In this document: positions 33,525 to 42,728 of the stretch, piece by piece
Layout of the letters: the number at the start of each line of letters is the position of its first letter
Numbering within the stretch: position 1 is the first letter of the stretch
Assembly: GCA_938046095.1 (NCBI GenBank)
Contig: CALIXS010000014.1
Location: 1 to 64,000 of the forward strand
From: an uncultured Clostridia bacterium
Lineage (GTDB): Bacteria > Bacillota > Clostridia > Peptostreptococcales > Anaerovoracaceae
Reading direction: 5' to 3'
Length of the DNA: 64,000 nt
Translations under genes and position numbers: made by a program
Notes under the pieces: generated by a model
Told to the model about the DNA's origin: nothing
The model's input: the letters and a program-made list of their open reading frames with translations, nothing else
The model's database searches: none

Positions 33525-35231
33525 ATGGAAAAGAAAAAAATGATGATAATAGACGGCACGCCTGTTCAGATAGAGGAAGAAAGGAATATTGTGGAGCTCG
33601 CGCGCAAAATAGGCATAGAACTACCCACATTCTGCTATAATTCTGACCTTTCCATATACGGTGCATGCCGTATGTGCATGGTCGAGGACGAAAAAGGGCG
33701 CCTGATGGCAGCCTGCTCCACACGCCCTAAGAACGGCATGGTTATCAAAACGAATACGCTGCGTCTGCGCAATTACAGAAGCCTCATACTCGAGCTTCTG
33801 TTGGCTAATCACTGCCGCGACTGCACCGTCTGCGAAAACAGCGGCGCATGCGAGCTTCAGACTTTTGCAAGACGTTTTGATATTCAGGGCGTAAGATTCC
33901 CGTTCGAAAAGGACGAGGAAAAAATGAAGATAGATACATCAAGCCCTTGTATTACGAAGGATCCGGCAAAGTGCATACTTTGCGGCGACTGTGTCAGAGT
34001 ATGCAATGAGGTTCAGAACGTGGGAGCGATAGACTTCGCATACCGCGGTTCCGGAGCCGTGATAAGCACCGCGTTCGGTAAACCGCTTTCCGAGACGAGC
34101 TGCGTCGGCTGCGGTCAGTGTACGGCTGTCTGTCCGACGGGAGCCCTCATCCTCCATGACAGTACGACCCCTGTATGGGAAGCGGTCGACGATCCGCAGG
34201 TTTTCGTCACATGTGAGATAGCTCCGTCGGTACGCGTCGCCATAGGCGATGAGCTCGGGATAGGCGACGGAAACAACGCCGTAGGCCGTATAGTGGCGGC
34301 ACTCCACAGGATGGGTTTTGATCAGGTATTCGACACATCCACGGGTGCGGATCTTACCGTGATAGAAGAAGCAAACGAGTTTATTGACAGGATCTCTAAC
34401 GGCGGAAAGTTGCCTTTATTTACGAGCTGCTGTCCGGCGTGGATACGTCAGGCGGAAAACAAATACCCCGAGCTGCTGCCTAACGTTTCGACGTGCCGTT
34501 CGCCGATGAGCATGTTCGGCGCCGTAGTCAAGGAATACTACAAGGGCAGACTGCCCGAGGGGAAAAAGAAGCATTACCACGTCGCCATAATGCCTTGCAC
34601 GGCAAAGAAATACGAGGCCAAGCGCCCCGAGTTCAGTACGGAGTACGGTCCTGCGACCGACGATGTGCTTACGACGCGCGAGCTCGTGAGGATGGTAAAG
34701 GAATCCGGCATAGTGTTCGATGAGCTCGAGCCCGAATCAATCGATATGCCGTTCGGCACAATGTCGGGAGCCGGAGTGATCTTCGGTGTGAGCGGCGGAG
34801 TAACCGAGGCCGTTCTGCGCAAGATTGCCGACGACGGCTCGAGGACAACTATGGCTGCTCTTTCATACAGCGGAGTTCGCGGTATGGAAGGTGTAAAAGA
34901 GGCCTTCCTTATGCACGGTGACCGCGAGGTACACATAGCCGTCGTGAGCGGTCTTGCAAACGCCGATCTCGTCATCAAAAAGATTCAAAGCGGTGAAGCG
35001 GATTACGACCTTGTCGAAGTAATGGCGTGTCCGGGCGGCTGCGTGAACGGAGCGGGACAGCCTGTTCAGCCTAAACCGGTCAAGGCGGTTCGGGGCAAGG
35101 GGCTTTATACTGCAGATCAGGTTTCGACGATAAAGCGCTCTCAGGACAACCCTATAATGAAGGAGCTTTACGGCGGTCTTCTTAAAGGCCGTGAGCACGA
35201 GCTGCTGCATGTGGATTATGTGAAAGAGTAA
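33525..35231 (+). CDS. hydA: [FeFe] hydrogenase catalytic subunit
   Basis: A 568-residue group A hydrogenase. The N-terminus has a [2Fe-2S] domain (CYNSDLSIYGACRMC), the His-Cys cluster site (HCRDCTVCENSGACEL), and a two-[4Fe-4S] ferredoxin domain (CILCGDCVRVC, CVGCGQCTAVCP). The H-cluster domain has all three signatures: FTSCCPAW, MPCTAKKYEA and EVMACPGGCVNGAGQP, including the proton-transfer Cys of L1. Only three bases separate it from hydB. Maturases HydEFG are not in this window. It would dispose of reductant as H2 during fermentation of amino acids or sugars. Confidence 0.95.
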   Translation: MEKKKMMIIDGTPVQIEEERNIVELARKIGIELPTFCYNSDLSIYGACRMCMVEDEKGRLMAACSTRPKNGMVIKTNTLRLRNYRSLILELLLANHCRDCTVCENSGACELQTFARRFDIQGVRFPFEKDEEKMKIDTSSPCITKDPAKCILCGDCVRVCNEVQNVGAIDFAYRGSGAVISTAFGKPLSETSCVGCGQCTAVCPTGALILHDSTTPVWEAVDDPQVFVTCEIAPSVRVAIGDELGIGDGNNAVGRIVAALHRMGFDQVFDTSTGADLTVIEEANEFIDRISNGGKLPLFTSCCPAWIRQAENKYPELLPNVSTCRSPMSMFGAVVKEYYKGRLPEGKKKHYHVAIMPCTAKKYEAKRPEFSTEYGPATDDVLTTRELVRMVKESGIVFDELEPESIDMPFGTMSGAGVIFGVSGGVTEAVLRKIADDGSRTTMAALSYSGVRGMEGVKEAFLMHGDREVHIAVVSGLANADLVIKKIQSGEADYDLVEVMACPGGCVNGAGQPVQPKPVKAVRGKGLYTADQVSTIKRSQDNPIMKELYGGLLKGREHELLHVDYVKE

Positions 35232-35253
35232 GTGCATAAGCAAAAACTTAAGT

Positions 35254-35299
35254 AACCGGAGGTCGGAAGCGTTGATATGCTTTCAACCTCCGGTTTTTT
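35254..35299. terminator. Bidirectional terminator between hydA and M20 peptidase genes
   Basis: AACCGGAGGT (35254-35263) pairs with ACCTCCGGTT (35286-35295), inner GAAGC/GCTTTC pairing, then TTTTTT. Confidence 0.9.
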
Positions 35300-35336
35300 G
35301 AGGCAGTTTATCTTCCGTGTTTATCTGATAGCCCGA

Positions 35337-36476
35337 TTAACGGTTGAGTAAATCTGCAACGGTACGCTTGTAAATTTCGGCACAGTTTTTTACCTGCCAG
35401 GGATGCCCGTACTCATTTGCCGCATGCATGCCCCCGCCCGACGGGCCGAATGTTACGGTAGGAATTCCCTGTTCATATGCCAGAATATTGGAGTCACATA
35501 CAGAAGGATCGTATGCAACAGGAAGTGTTTCTCCTGTAACCTCTTTGAATTTTTCACGCAAGACAGTTACGAGAGGATCATCCTCATTTAATGAAAAGCT
35601 GTGCATATACGGAAGACTGCGAGGTCGCAGTGAGACATCCACCTTACCGGCAAGGCCGACAGATACAGCGGCATCTTTTATTTGTCTGATACATGAGTCC
35701 TCATCCTCTCCTGGTACAACGAAGCGTTCAACAAAAAGATAGCAGTTATCGGGAACGGTAAGAGTATTTTTATTGCCACCCTCAATATAGCGGACACACC
35801 ATGTGCCATGCTTAAGGTTGGGATGTACGGCGGTCGGAAGCGCTTCAATTGACGCGGCCAGTCTGCCGGCACTTATCACCGCGTTTTCTCCGACCTGCGG
35901 GTATTTGCTTGTGTGAGCGGCTGTACCGTGTACCGTCACGTCAAAGCTGTATCTGCCACGAAAGCCGATTGCCACATTATCGTAGCGGCATTCTGCCATT
36001 ATGGCATAATCGGCGTTCAGACCCTCTGATATAAGCTGATATGTACCATGACTTAAGACTTCCTCATCGGCAACAAAGCAGCCTGTGATTTTTCCGGTAA
36101 ACTCGTCTTTGTGTTGCGAAAAATACTCGAGTGTTTCTAGTATTGCAGCCAGGCCGCCTTTCATGTCCATCGCTCCGCGTCCGTAAACTCTGTCGCCGCT
36201 CTCCGTGGGAGTGAACGGATCGGTATTCCAGCCCTCGCCTACGGGAACAGTATCAATATGTCCTATGAGAATTATAGATTTGCCGGGCATACCGCTGTCG
36301 AGGACAACCTTGATCGATGGACGCATTTTCTGTTCATCACCGGCAAAATAGCTGTATTCGGCTTTTAGTCCCATTTTGTCAAGCTCGCCGGAAATGTAAT
36401 CGGCTATGTACTTTTCATGCCCGTCGATAGAATCAATTTTGATCATGTCATACCAGCGTTTAATTATCGTATCCAT
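35337..36476 (-). CDS. M20 family metallopeptidase
   Basis: A 379-residue zinc amidohydrolase of the ArgE/DapE/CPG2 family. Metal ligands appear as GHIDTVP, GAMDMKGG and ADEEVLSHGT; the dimerisation lid has HTSKYPQVGENAV; a late His is in GGGMHAANEYGHP. Its ATG overlaps the antiporter stop (TAATG), so both are translated together. The likely task is release of an amino acid from an N-acyl or dipeptide substrate brought in with the antiporter. The exact substrate is unknown. Confidence 0.88.
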   Translation of the reverse strand: MDTIIKRWYDMIKIDSIDGHEKYIADYISGELDKMGLKAEYSYFAGDEQKMRPSIKVVLDSGMPGKSIILIGHIDTVPVGEGWNTDPFTPTESGDRVYGRGAMDMKGGLAAILETLEYFSQHKDEFTGKITGCFVADEEVLSHGTYQLISEGLNADYAIMAECRYDNVAIGFRGRYSFDVTVHGTAAHTSKYPQVGENAVISAGRLAASIEALPTAVHPNLKHGTWCVRYIEGGNKNTLTVPDNCYLFVERFVVPGEDEDSCIRQIKDAAVSVGLAGKVDVSLRPRSLPYMHSFSLNEDDPLVTVLREKFKEVTGETLPVAYDPSVCDSNILAYEQGIPTVTFGPSGGGMHAANEYGHPWQVKNCAEIYKRTVADLLNR

Positions 36477-37900
36477 TATTTATCTCCTTTCAATGCCGGA
36501 GAGTCTTCTCCGATATTTTTATTTTTTGCAAGTCCGACCCCCGTTACGGAAATCAGCACCGAAATAATTATTGAAAGCCAGAGCATCGGAGCAAATGAGG
36601 TAAAAGCGATATTTGCAACACCGAGTGTTGTTGCCGTATACGACCCGGTAGTAGACCATGGAATAAGCGGAGCAAGTCCGGTCCCCGTATCAAGCATTGT
36701 ACGCATCAGATTCTTTTTATCCAGTCCGTATTCAGGGTAAAGGTCCTTCGTCATGCTGCCGATTACGGGATAGGTTACATAGTACGCGCCCGTTATTATG
36801 AAAAATAGCGCGTGGATCGCAAGGACACCGAGGGACATTGCCTTTCCCGATTTGCATATTTTTTTCATGCCTCCTACGAGAACCTCCACAACACCGGCAG
36901 TACGTAGCGGCGCTCCGAAAATTGCCGCTGCTATGAGCAATCCCACGGTGCTCAGCATGCTTGTAAAGCCACCGCGATTCAGCATGGAATCTACTATCTC
37001 CGATCCGGATTCGCTGCTGTATCCTTGATACATTGCATTAAAGACATCGGAAAGCGTGGCATGCTGTGCTATAACAGCGACAACAGCGCCGACAAATATA
37101 CCTGCAACAAACGTCGGAATAGTCGGTTTTTTCATTATGATCAAAACAATTACAACGACTACGGGGATTAGAAGCAGTGGTGTAAGTTGAAAGTCCTTAC
37201 CTACAGTGATTATAATATCGTTATACACATCACCGCCTACAGTACCGTTTGTACTGTATCTTGATCCGTAAATAAAGAAGAATACGAGAGAGATAATATA
37301 AGCCGGCCCGGTGCTGAGCAATGAATGCTTGATACCTGCAATCATGTCGGTGTCCGTCACTGTAGAGGTGATAACCGGGGAATCGGAAAGTGGAGAGATT
37401 TTGTCGCCAAAGAACGCACCTACACATATTGCGCCTGCCGCTGCCGGGAGAGGAACTCCAAGACCTTCTGCAACTCCGATACAGGCTACACCGACTGTTG
37501 CGAGAGTTCCCCATGAGGTACCTGCAAGTGTTGACATAAACGTACAAAGCAGGCATGCAATCGGAAGAAAGAGTCCGGGTGTTATGATTTTCATGCCGTA
37601 ATAAATCATGACGGGAACTGTGCCTGAGAGCATCCACGTACCTACGAGTGTTCCGACTGCGAGTAGAATCAGAATAGCGACGATCATAGATGAAATGGTT
37701 TCCTTAATGCCGTTTTGGAGATCCTGATAACTGATGCCGAAGCATACCGCCATAACACACATGACGATTCCGTCAGCTGCAAGAACTATGCGATTGTTGG
37801 CCTTCAAAACGAGAAGTCCGATGATGATTATAGCAATGCCGGTTAAGAGCATCGCTATTGCCTGGATGGGTTTCACTCGTTTTTTTTCTTTGAAATCCAT
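36476..37900 (-). CDS. NhaC family Na+/H+ (or amino-acid) antiporter
   Basis: A 474-residue membrane transporter with about 11-12 helices of the NhaC family. The characteristic loop AFFGDKISPLSDSPVITSTVT lies near residues 165-185, and LIPWSTTGSYTATTLGV near 420. Some NhaC relatives exchange organic substrates (malate-lactate, arginine-type) for Na+, so the pairing with an M20 peptidase suggests solute uptake. AAGGAGG precedes the ATG. It is the first gene behind the sigma-54 promoter at 37944-37959. Confidence 0.87.
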   Translation of the reverse strand: MDFKEKKRVKPIQAIAMLLTGIAIIIIGLLVLKANNRIVLAADGIVMCVMAVCFGISYQDLQNGIKETISSMIVAILILLAVGTLVGTWMLSGTVPVMIYYGMKIITPGLFLPIACLLCTFMSTLAGTSWGTLATVGVACIGVAEGLGVPLPAAAGAICVGAFFGDKISPLSDSPVITSTVTDTDMIAGIKHSLLSTGPAYIISLVFFFIYGSRYSTNGTVGGDVYNDIIITVGKDFQLTPLLLIPVVVVIVLIIMKKPTIPTFVAGIFVGAVVAVIAQHATLSDVFNAMYQGYSSESGSEIVDSMLNRGGFTSMLSTVGLLIAAAIFGAPLRTAGVVEVLVGGMKKICKSGKAMSLGVLAIHALFFIITGAYYVTYPVIGSMTKDLYPEYGLDKKNLMRTMLDTGTGLAPLIPWSTTGSYTATTLGVANIAFTSFAPMLWLSIIISVLISVTGVGLAKNKNIGEDSPALKGDK

Positions 37901-37943
37901 TTTAATACCTCCTTAATGTTTTGCGTCTTTGTCTATATGCAAA

Positions 37944-37959
37944 GCAATAAATATGCCAA
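37944..37959 (-). promoter_or_regulatory. Sigma-54 (-24/-12) promoter of the antiporter-peptidase operon
   Basis: On the minus strand TTGGCATATTTATTGC matches the consensus TTGGCAC-N5-TTGC, with GG at -24 and GC at -12 in exact spacing; only the C after TTGGCA is T. The start site would be near 37932, about 32 bases before the antiporter ATG. A sigma-54 activator gene begins on the other strand at 38094. Confidence 0.8.
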
Positions 37960-38093
37960 CGAGAATCAGAGAATGAAAGGGCCGGTTTTCAGAGTATTAT
38001 GGAGATGAAAAAAATAATGGGATGAAATAAATGGGGACATATGATAAAATTGGGATGGTAATAGGTATAAAATATACATATAGGAGAATTAAA

Positions 38094-40250
38094 ATGAAAA
38101 CGCTGTTGCTTGTAGCAAAAAGAAAATATGCACAGGATATGTACTATAGAGAATTAAAAAAGGTTTTTGGGGACAGGCTGAATATAATTCCGACATATCA
38201 TGTCTCCGAGGACAATACGTTTCTGCCTGCGAGCGGTATAGAGCAGGCAGATATAATTTTAATTACAAATGTTTACTCATTCCCGGTAGTGAGGCGCCAG
38301 ATGAGAGAGGGTGCCTCTATTATCAATCTGAAATTCACATTCGCGCGTGACAGGATAGAAGCTTTGAAGATGTTTCCGGAAGGTACAGATGCAGTTGCCG
38401 TTTTCAACTATTACTCTTCGGCACAGCAGACGGTAGATACTTTATACGAGTCGGGAACAAGTAATCTCAACCTTTATATAGATTATCCGGGAAATATGAA
38501 TACGGAGGGAAAGAATATAAGCCTGGCAATAATATCAGGAAAAACAGATCACATCCCTGTTGCAATTAACGAGATATTTGACCTTGGTTCACGTAAAATA
38601 TCCATGAGAACACTTTTGGATATTGCAGTTAGAGCAAATCTTTTCGACGGAGAAACAGAAAGATCCATTGCTGAATACTGTAAAGAAATAGCAACGCCGG
38701 AAGCTTATCTATCAAAGTTTTCAGGGCTTTCGAGCGAATATACGATGCAGATAAAAACAATAATGGAGTACGTCGATTACGGGATAGCAATATATAATCG
38801 TAAGGGTGAGATAATTACATACAACAAGAGCTTTACCGATCTTCTTGGTTTACCAGAAAGCATTTACGGGGTCAACATCGCCACACTTCTAAAAGGATCG
38901 GAGCTGATGCCATTCATTGAAGCGGAAGTCAAAACGGTTAATAAACTCTGTGAACTTCAAAGCCGCGGCATAAGAGTTACGGTGACGAATCGTCGCATAG
39001 ACAGTGAAATGCCGGGACAGGATAATTATATAATATTAGTTAAGGATATTACGGAGCTGTCAAACCTTGAAATGTCGGTGAGGCATCAGATAGCCAAAAG
39101 CGGACATATTGCAAAATACCATTTTGATGACATTAAGGGAACGTCGGCCGTAATGAAAAACCGTATCGGTAAATCGCGGCGAATTGCTGTAATAGATAAG
39201 CCTACTCTGATTATAGGAGAAAGCGGTACAGGCAAAGAGCTTGTTGCTCAATCAATACATAATGCGTCGAGTAGGGCGCATTATCCATTTGTGGCCATGA
39301 ACTGCGCCGCAATACCAGCGGAGCTTCTTGAATCCGAACTCTTCGGATACGCAGAGGGTGCGTTTACAGGCGCAAGGAAAGGTGGAAAAGAAGGGCTGTT
39401 TCAGGTTGCCCAAAAGGGCACGCTTTTTCTTGACGAGATAGGCGAGTTGTCCCTGTCTACGCAGGCTAAATTGCTGAGGGCACTTGAGGAACGCGAAATT
39501 ATGCCTGTGGGAAGCAACCGTATCATCAGTATCGACGTCAGAATTATCGCTGCGACAAACAGGGATCTGGAAATCTTAATGGTAGAGGGAAAGTTCCGTA
39601 TGGATCTCTATTACAGGTTGAATACGTTGATTGTGAATCTGCCTCCTCTCCGCGAGCGAAAAGACGATGTGCAGGTCCTTATAGGTGAATTTCTCAGACA
39701 GGAAAATAAAGAAAATGTGAAATTTGATCCGATGATACTGCATTTCTTTGAGAATTACGAGTGGCGCGGCAATGTGCGTGAGCTCCGTAACTGCATAGAA
39801 TATATGGCAAATATAGCCGGGAACAAAGCATCGGCGGAGCATCTGCCTGATTATATACGGGATAAATATGAGCTCTATTACGCTTCGGGCAGAAAGGAAT
39901 GCACAGATAAAGGGCGTGCTGCGATAAATTCAGAAAAATGCACGGGAAAAACTTTGGATGAGTACGAAACTGTTCCTTTTCCGGCACTGGCCGATAATGA
40001 TGAGCGGGATATGATAGCCGTGCTCAATGTGCTTAAAAGGGAATCCATGGGAAGAAGGCGCCTGATGCAATTTCTTACTTTGGAAGATTACGATATAACG
40101 GAATATCGCATACGTGAAGCAATATTACGCCTCGCTGAATTCGGAATGATAAATGTTTCAAAAGGGCGCGGCGGGTGTTCGATTAAGGCTGCAGGGATTG
40201 AATATCTTAAGAGAACCGGAGGTATTATATTCCCGCAAAGCCGAATATAA
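38094..40250 (+). CDS. Sigma-54-dependent transcriptional activator
   Basis: A 718-residue activator. An N-terminal receptor-like region (about 1-180, possibly PrpR_N related) is followed by a PAS-like domain (about 220-320: YGIAIYNRKGEIITYNKSF). The AAA+ domain (about 345-575) has GESGTGKE (Walker A), GAFTGA (sigma-54 contact loop) and LFLDEIGE (Walker B). The C-terminus lacks the usual Fis-type helix-turn-helix and instead ends in a winged-helix-like segment (YRIREAILRLAEFGMINVSKG). I start at 38094 with AGGAG seven bases upstream. It should drive the divergent antiporter-peptidase operon. Its 3' end overlaps the chromate gene by 26 bases. Confidence 0.92.
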   Translation: MKTLLLVAKRKYAQDMYYRELKKVFGDRLNIIPTYHVSEDNTFLPASGIEQADIILITNVYSFPVVRRQMREGASIINLKFTFARDRIEALKMFPEGTDAVAVFNYYSSAQQTVDTLYESGTSNLNLYIDYPGNMNTEGKNISLAIISGKTDHIPVAINEIFDLGSRKISMRTLLDIAVRANLFDGETERSIAEYCKEIATPEAYLSKFSGLSSEYTMQIKTIMEYVDYGIAIYNRKGEIITYNKSFTDLLGLPESIYGVNIATLLKGSELMPFIEAEVKTVNKLCELQSRGIRVTVTNRRIDSEMPGQDNYIILVKDITELSNLEMSVRHQIAKSGHIAKYHFDDIKGTSAVMKNRIGKSRRIAVIDKPTLIIGESGTGKELVAQSIHNASSRAHYPFVAMNCAAIPAELLESELFGYAEGAFTGARKGGKEGLFQVAQKGTLFLDEIGELSLSTQAKLLRALEEREIMPVGSNRIISIDVRIIAATNRDLEILMVEGKFRMDLYYRLNTLIVNLPPLRERKDDVQVLIGEFLRQENKENVKFDPMILHFFENYEWRGNVRELRNCIEYMANIAGNKASAEHLPDYIRDKYELYYASGRKECTDKGRAAINSEKCTGKTLDEYETVPFPALADNDERDMIAVLNVLKRESMGRRRLMQFLTLEDYDITEYRIREAILRLAEFGMINVSKGRGGCSIKAAGIEYLKRTGGIIFPQSRI

Positions 40251-40809
40251 TGCCGATTAGTGCCGAAGCTCCGATAAAAACCACGGGATGCAGCTTTTTC
40301 GTCTGCTTGACGTGCCGCGTGAGGACGAGAAGCACGGCCGCGAGGATTACGGCTTTCCAACTAATGATGCCAAAAAGCGAAGTCGCTTTATCATACGGGC
40401 TGCCGGTCAGAAAGGTTATTTTTGCGACCAGCAGTCCCGCCGCTATGATCAGACCCACAGATGCCGGTCTCAAACCGAAGAACGCGCCGTTTACATATTT
40501 GTTGCTGCGGAATCTGTCGAGTATGGCCATTATGATCATCACAAGAATGAGCCCCGGAATTATAATACCGAAAGAGGCGGCAAGAGCACCGGGTATGCCT
40601 GCGACCTCGTAGCCGACGTATGTGGCCGTGTTGATACCCATCGGTCCGGGTGTAGACTCCGAAACGGCAAGCATATCGGCCACCTGCTGAGGGGTATACC
40701 AGCCTGTCTTTTCACCGAGGTCGTATATGAAAGGCAATGTTGCCATACCGCCTCCGACCGAGAACATACCTATTTTCATAAATTCCCAAAAAAGTCTGAG
40801 GATGATCAT
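40225..40809 (-). CDS. Chromate transporter, single-domain subunit (second)
   Basis: A 194-residue membrane protein of the CHR (ChrA) family, one half of a split transporter. The motif GGGMATLPFIYDLGEKTGW near the start and STPGPMGINTATYVGYEVAG are diagnostic. Five to six helices. Its ATG overlaps the stop of the other half (ATGA). Split pairs are common in Firmicutes. Chromate export is shown for long-chain members, and the natural substrate of short pairs is not established. Confidence 0.88.
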   Translation of the reverse strand: MIILRLFWEFMKIGMFSVGGGMATLPFIYDLGEKTGWYTPQQVADMLAVSESTPGPMGINTATYVGYEVAGIPGALAASFGIIIPGLILVMIIMAILDRFRSNKYVNGAFFGLRPASVGLIIAAGLLVAKITFLTGSPYDKATSLFGIISWKAVILAAVLLVLTRHVKQTKKLHPVVFIGASALIGIIFGFAGI

Positions 40810-41411
40810 TCGGATGTACCGCCTTCAGGTGAATCGTCGGTATTGCCGACGGTTTTTCTTTTAAGAAAGGTTACAAGTATTCCGACCGTCGCCGCGGCGA
40901 CGACAAAAAATATCGGCGAAAGATTCAGGAACAGGGATCCTGTCGCTACCGAAATGAGGATGGCAAGTGAGATTTTGTTTACGACGGAACTCTTCCAGAG
41001 CTTGATTATAGAGTTGAATATCAGGACACAGACGCACACCCTGATTCCGGCGAAAGCATTCTGTACGGCGGGAACGTCAGCAAACGCCGTGAGAAGTGTC
41101 GCGATGGCGAGTATGATAACTATTGACGGAGTTATGGCCCCCAAAGAAGCAGCAAGAGCACCGGGCCTTCCTCTGCGCTTGTGCCCGACCATGGATAGGG
41201 TGTTCACCATTATTATTCCCGGCAGGCACTGAGCCAGCGCATAAAAATCGAGTATTTCCTCTTCTGCATTCCATTTGCGTCTTTCGACGACTTCCCTCTG
41301 GAGTATTGGTAGCATGGCGTAGCCGCCGCCGAACGTAAGCGCTCCGACTTTTAGTGAAGATATATATATATGGAAAAGGTCAGCAGCAAAATCTGTTTTT
41401 TTATCAGTCAA
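40806..41411 (-). CDS. Chromate transporter, single-domain subunit (first)
   Basis: A 201-residue CHR-family membrane protein. Diagnostic motifs are FGGGYAMLPILQREVVERRKW and LAQCLPGIIMVNTLSMVGHK. I place the start at TTG 41411 because AGGAGG (41424-41419) is seven bases upstream; the ATG at 41465 lies in the intergenic promoter region shared with the LysR gene. The two subunits are expressed together and divergently from LysR, which probably controls them. Confidence 0.87.
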   Translation of the reverse strand: MTDKKTDFAADLFHIYISSLKVGALTFGGGYAMLPILQREVVERRKWNAEEEILDFYALAQCLPGIIMVNTLSMVGHKRRGRPGALAASLGAITPSIVIILAIATLLTAFADVPAVQNAFAGIRVCVCVLIFNSIIKLWKSSVVNKISLAILISVATGSLFLNLSPIFFVVAAATVGILVTFLKRKTVGNTDDSPEGGTSE

Positions 41412-41536
41412 TATGATGCCTCCTTTGATATACCGGTTGACCGTTGATATCTCAAAGTGTATCATTAATAAAAATATATGTAAAATATTTAATATATATC
41501 ATATCGATACATAAAACATATATTATGGGAGGGAAA

Positions 41537-42388
41537 ATGAATCTGAGGCAGCTTAAATATTTTGTCGAGGTGGCGGAATCGGGAACAATATCCGAGGCGG
41601 CAAGGCGCCTGTACATGACGCAGCCTCCGATCACGACTCAGATACACAGTCTTGAAGAGGAGCTCGGAACACAGCTCTTTGAACGTACACCGAGGAGAAT
41701 GACACTTACGGATGCAGGGAAAATCCTTTATTCGAGAGCCGGCGTAATGCTCGATATTATTGATATCGCAAAGGATGAGATACGAAGTCTCGAAGAACAG
41801 AAAACGGGTAAAATAAGGATCGGGGTGACATCATCCGTTTTTTGTTCCGATGTTTTCGACAGAATATTAAAATACATGAAAAACAACAAATGTATCGACA
41901 TGGACATACACGAGGCGAATACATACGATATAATCGAACAGCTTCGGTCGGGTACAATCCATACTGCAATAGCAAGAACACCTTTTCCGCTGAATGATTT
42001 CAGGTGTATTATAGCCTCGGAAGGAAGAATTAAGGCATACGGGACGGCGAGCATGCTCGCGGATATGGAGAGCGTTACACTCAAACAGCTGGCAGATGAG
42101 CCGCTTATCGTTTCCAGGAGGTGGCACGATATAATAACCGATTCCTTTGTCAGGGAGGGGCTCGCGTATAATATCAAATGCATAGCTGACGATGTGAGAA
42201 CGTGTATGGCTGTAGCCGAGGCGGGAGGAGGTATATCTCTGATCCCGACAGGCGACGGGCAGAAAGCGGCGCACGGTATGGTATATCGCGAGGTGGGCGA
42301 TATGTGGCGTTCTGATATAGTGGTGCTGTATAATGATAACGCTTACATGCCGGAAAGTGTCAGGAATTTTATCGACTGTATAATCTGA
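41537..42388 (+). CDS. LysR family transcriptional regulator
   Basis: A 283-residue LysR factor. The N-terminal winged helix shows the classic start MNLRQLKYFVEVAESGTISEAARRL (residues 1-25 in sum) and LFERTPRRMTLTDAGK. The effector domain covers about 90-283. ATG 41537 has GGAGG four bases upstream. It is divergent from the split chromate transporter, 125 bases away, and the AT-rich region between should contain its binding sites. The co-inducer is unknown. Confidence 0.92.
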   Translation: MNLRQLKYFVEVAESGTISEAARRLYMTQPPITTQIHSLEEELGTQLFERTPRRMTLTDAGKILYSRAGVMLDIIDIAKDEIRSLEEQKTGKIRIGVTSSVFCSDVFDRILKYMKNNKCIDMDIHEANTYDIIEQLRSGTIHTAIARTPFPLNDFRCIIASEGRIKAYGTASMLADMESVTLKQLADEPLIVSRRWHDIITDSFVREGLAYNIKCIADDVRTCMAVAEAGGGISLIPTGDGQKAAHGMVYREVGDMWRSDIVVLYNDNAYMPESVRNFIDCII

Positions 42389-42472
42389 GGGCTTCTCTTT
42401 GCGCTTTGATTCCACCCGAGCATAACGCTTTGATTACTTTGATCGTACACTTTAATTTCACCCGTGCATTGA

Positions 42473-42501
42473 TTGCCAATACGTCCGGCGGCTGATATAA
42501 T
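42473..42501 (+). promoter_or_regulatory. Promoter of the small membrane peptide gene
   Basis: TTGCCA (42473-42478) and consensus TATAAT (42496-42501), spacer 17. Confidence 0.75.
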
Positions 42502-42533
42502 AGAACTATCTATTACGGAAAGCGAGGGGAAGG

Positions 42534-42650
42534 ATGAAAGCGGGTAACATTGTCAGTATCTCTGTCAGCGGTACGGCACTTTGCCTCAGTGCCGCAGCGT
42601 TGACGGTTGCGATCATAGCAATCGCCGTAAACAGGAAAAAGAGATCATAG
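42534..42650 (+). CDS. 38-residue single-helix membrane peptide
   Basis: Small frame with its own strong promoter, a GGGGAAGG ribosome site and its own terminator, which together make it a real gene. It has a short polar N-terminus, one hydrophobic helix (LCLSAAALTVAIIAIAV), and a positively charged end NRKKRS, consistent with an inner-membrane peptide with a cytoplasmic basic tail. No homologue is recognised. It could be a type I toxin-like peptide or a regulator of a membrane protein. No antisense RNA is evident. Confidence 0.6.
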   Translation: MKAGNIVSISVSGTALCLSAAALTVAIIAIAVNRKKRS

Positions 42651-42659
42651 TAAAACGCG

Positions 42660-42690
42660 CCCGCCGACTCAGCCGAGTCAGGCGGGTTTT
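42660..42690 (+). terminator. Terminator of the small peptide gene
   Basis: CCCGCC/GGCGGG and inner GACTC/GAGTC with one bulged A, then TTTT. Confidence 0.85.
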
Positions 42691-42728
42691 GCGACAGACG
42701 GGGGTTTTCATAAAACAGGAGGTAATCT

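Noticed and set aside
40288..41232. 314-codon plus-strand frame across the chromate genes
   Set aside because: It is antisense to both CHR-family genes, which carry clear family motifs. Its product is highly charged and low in structure signals.
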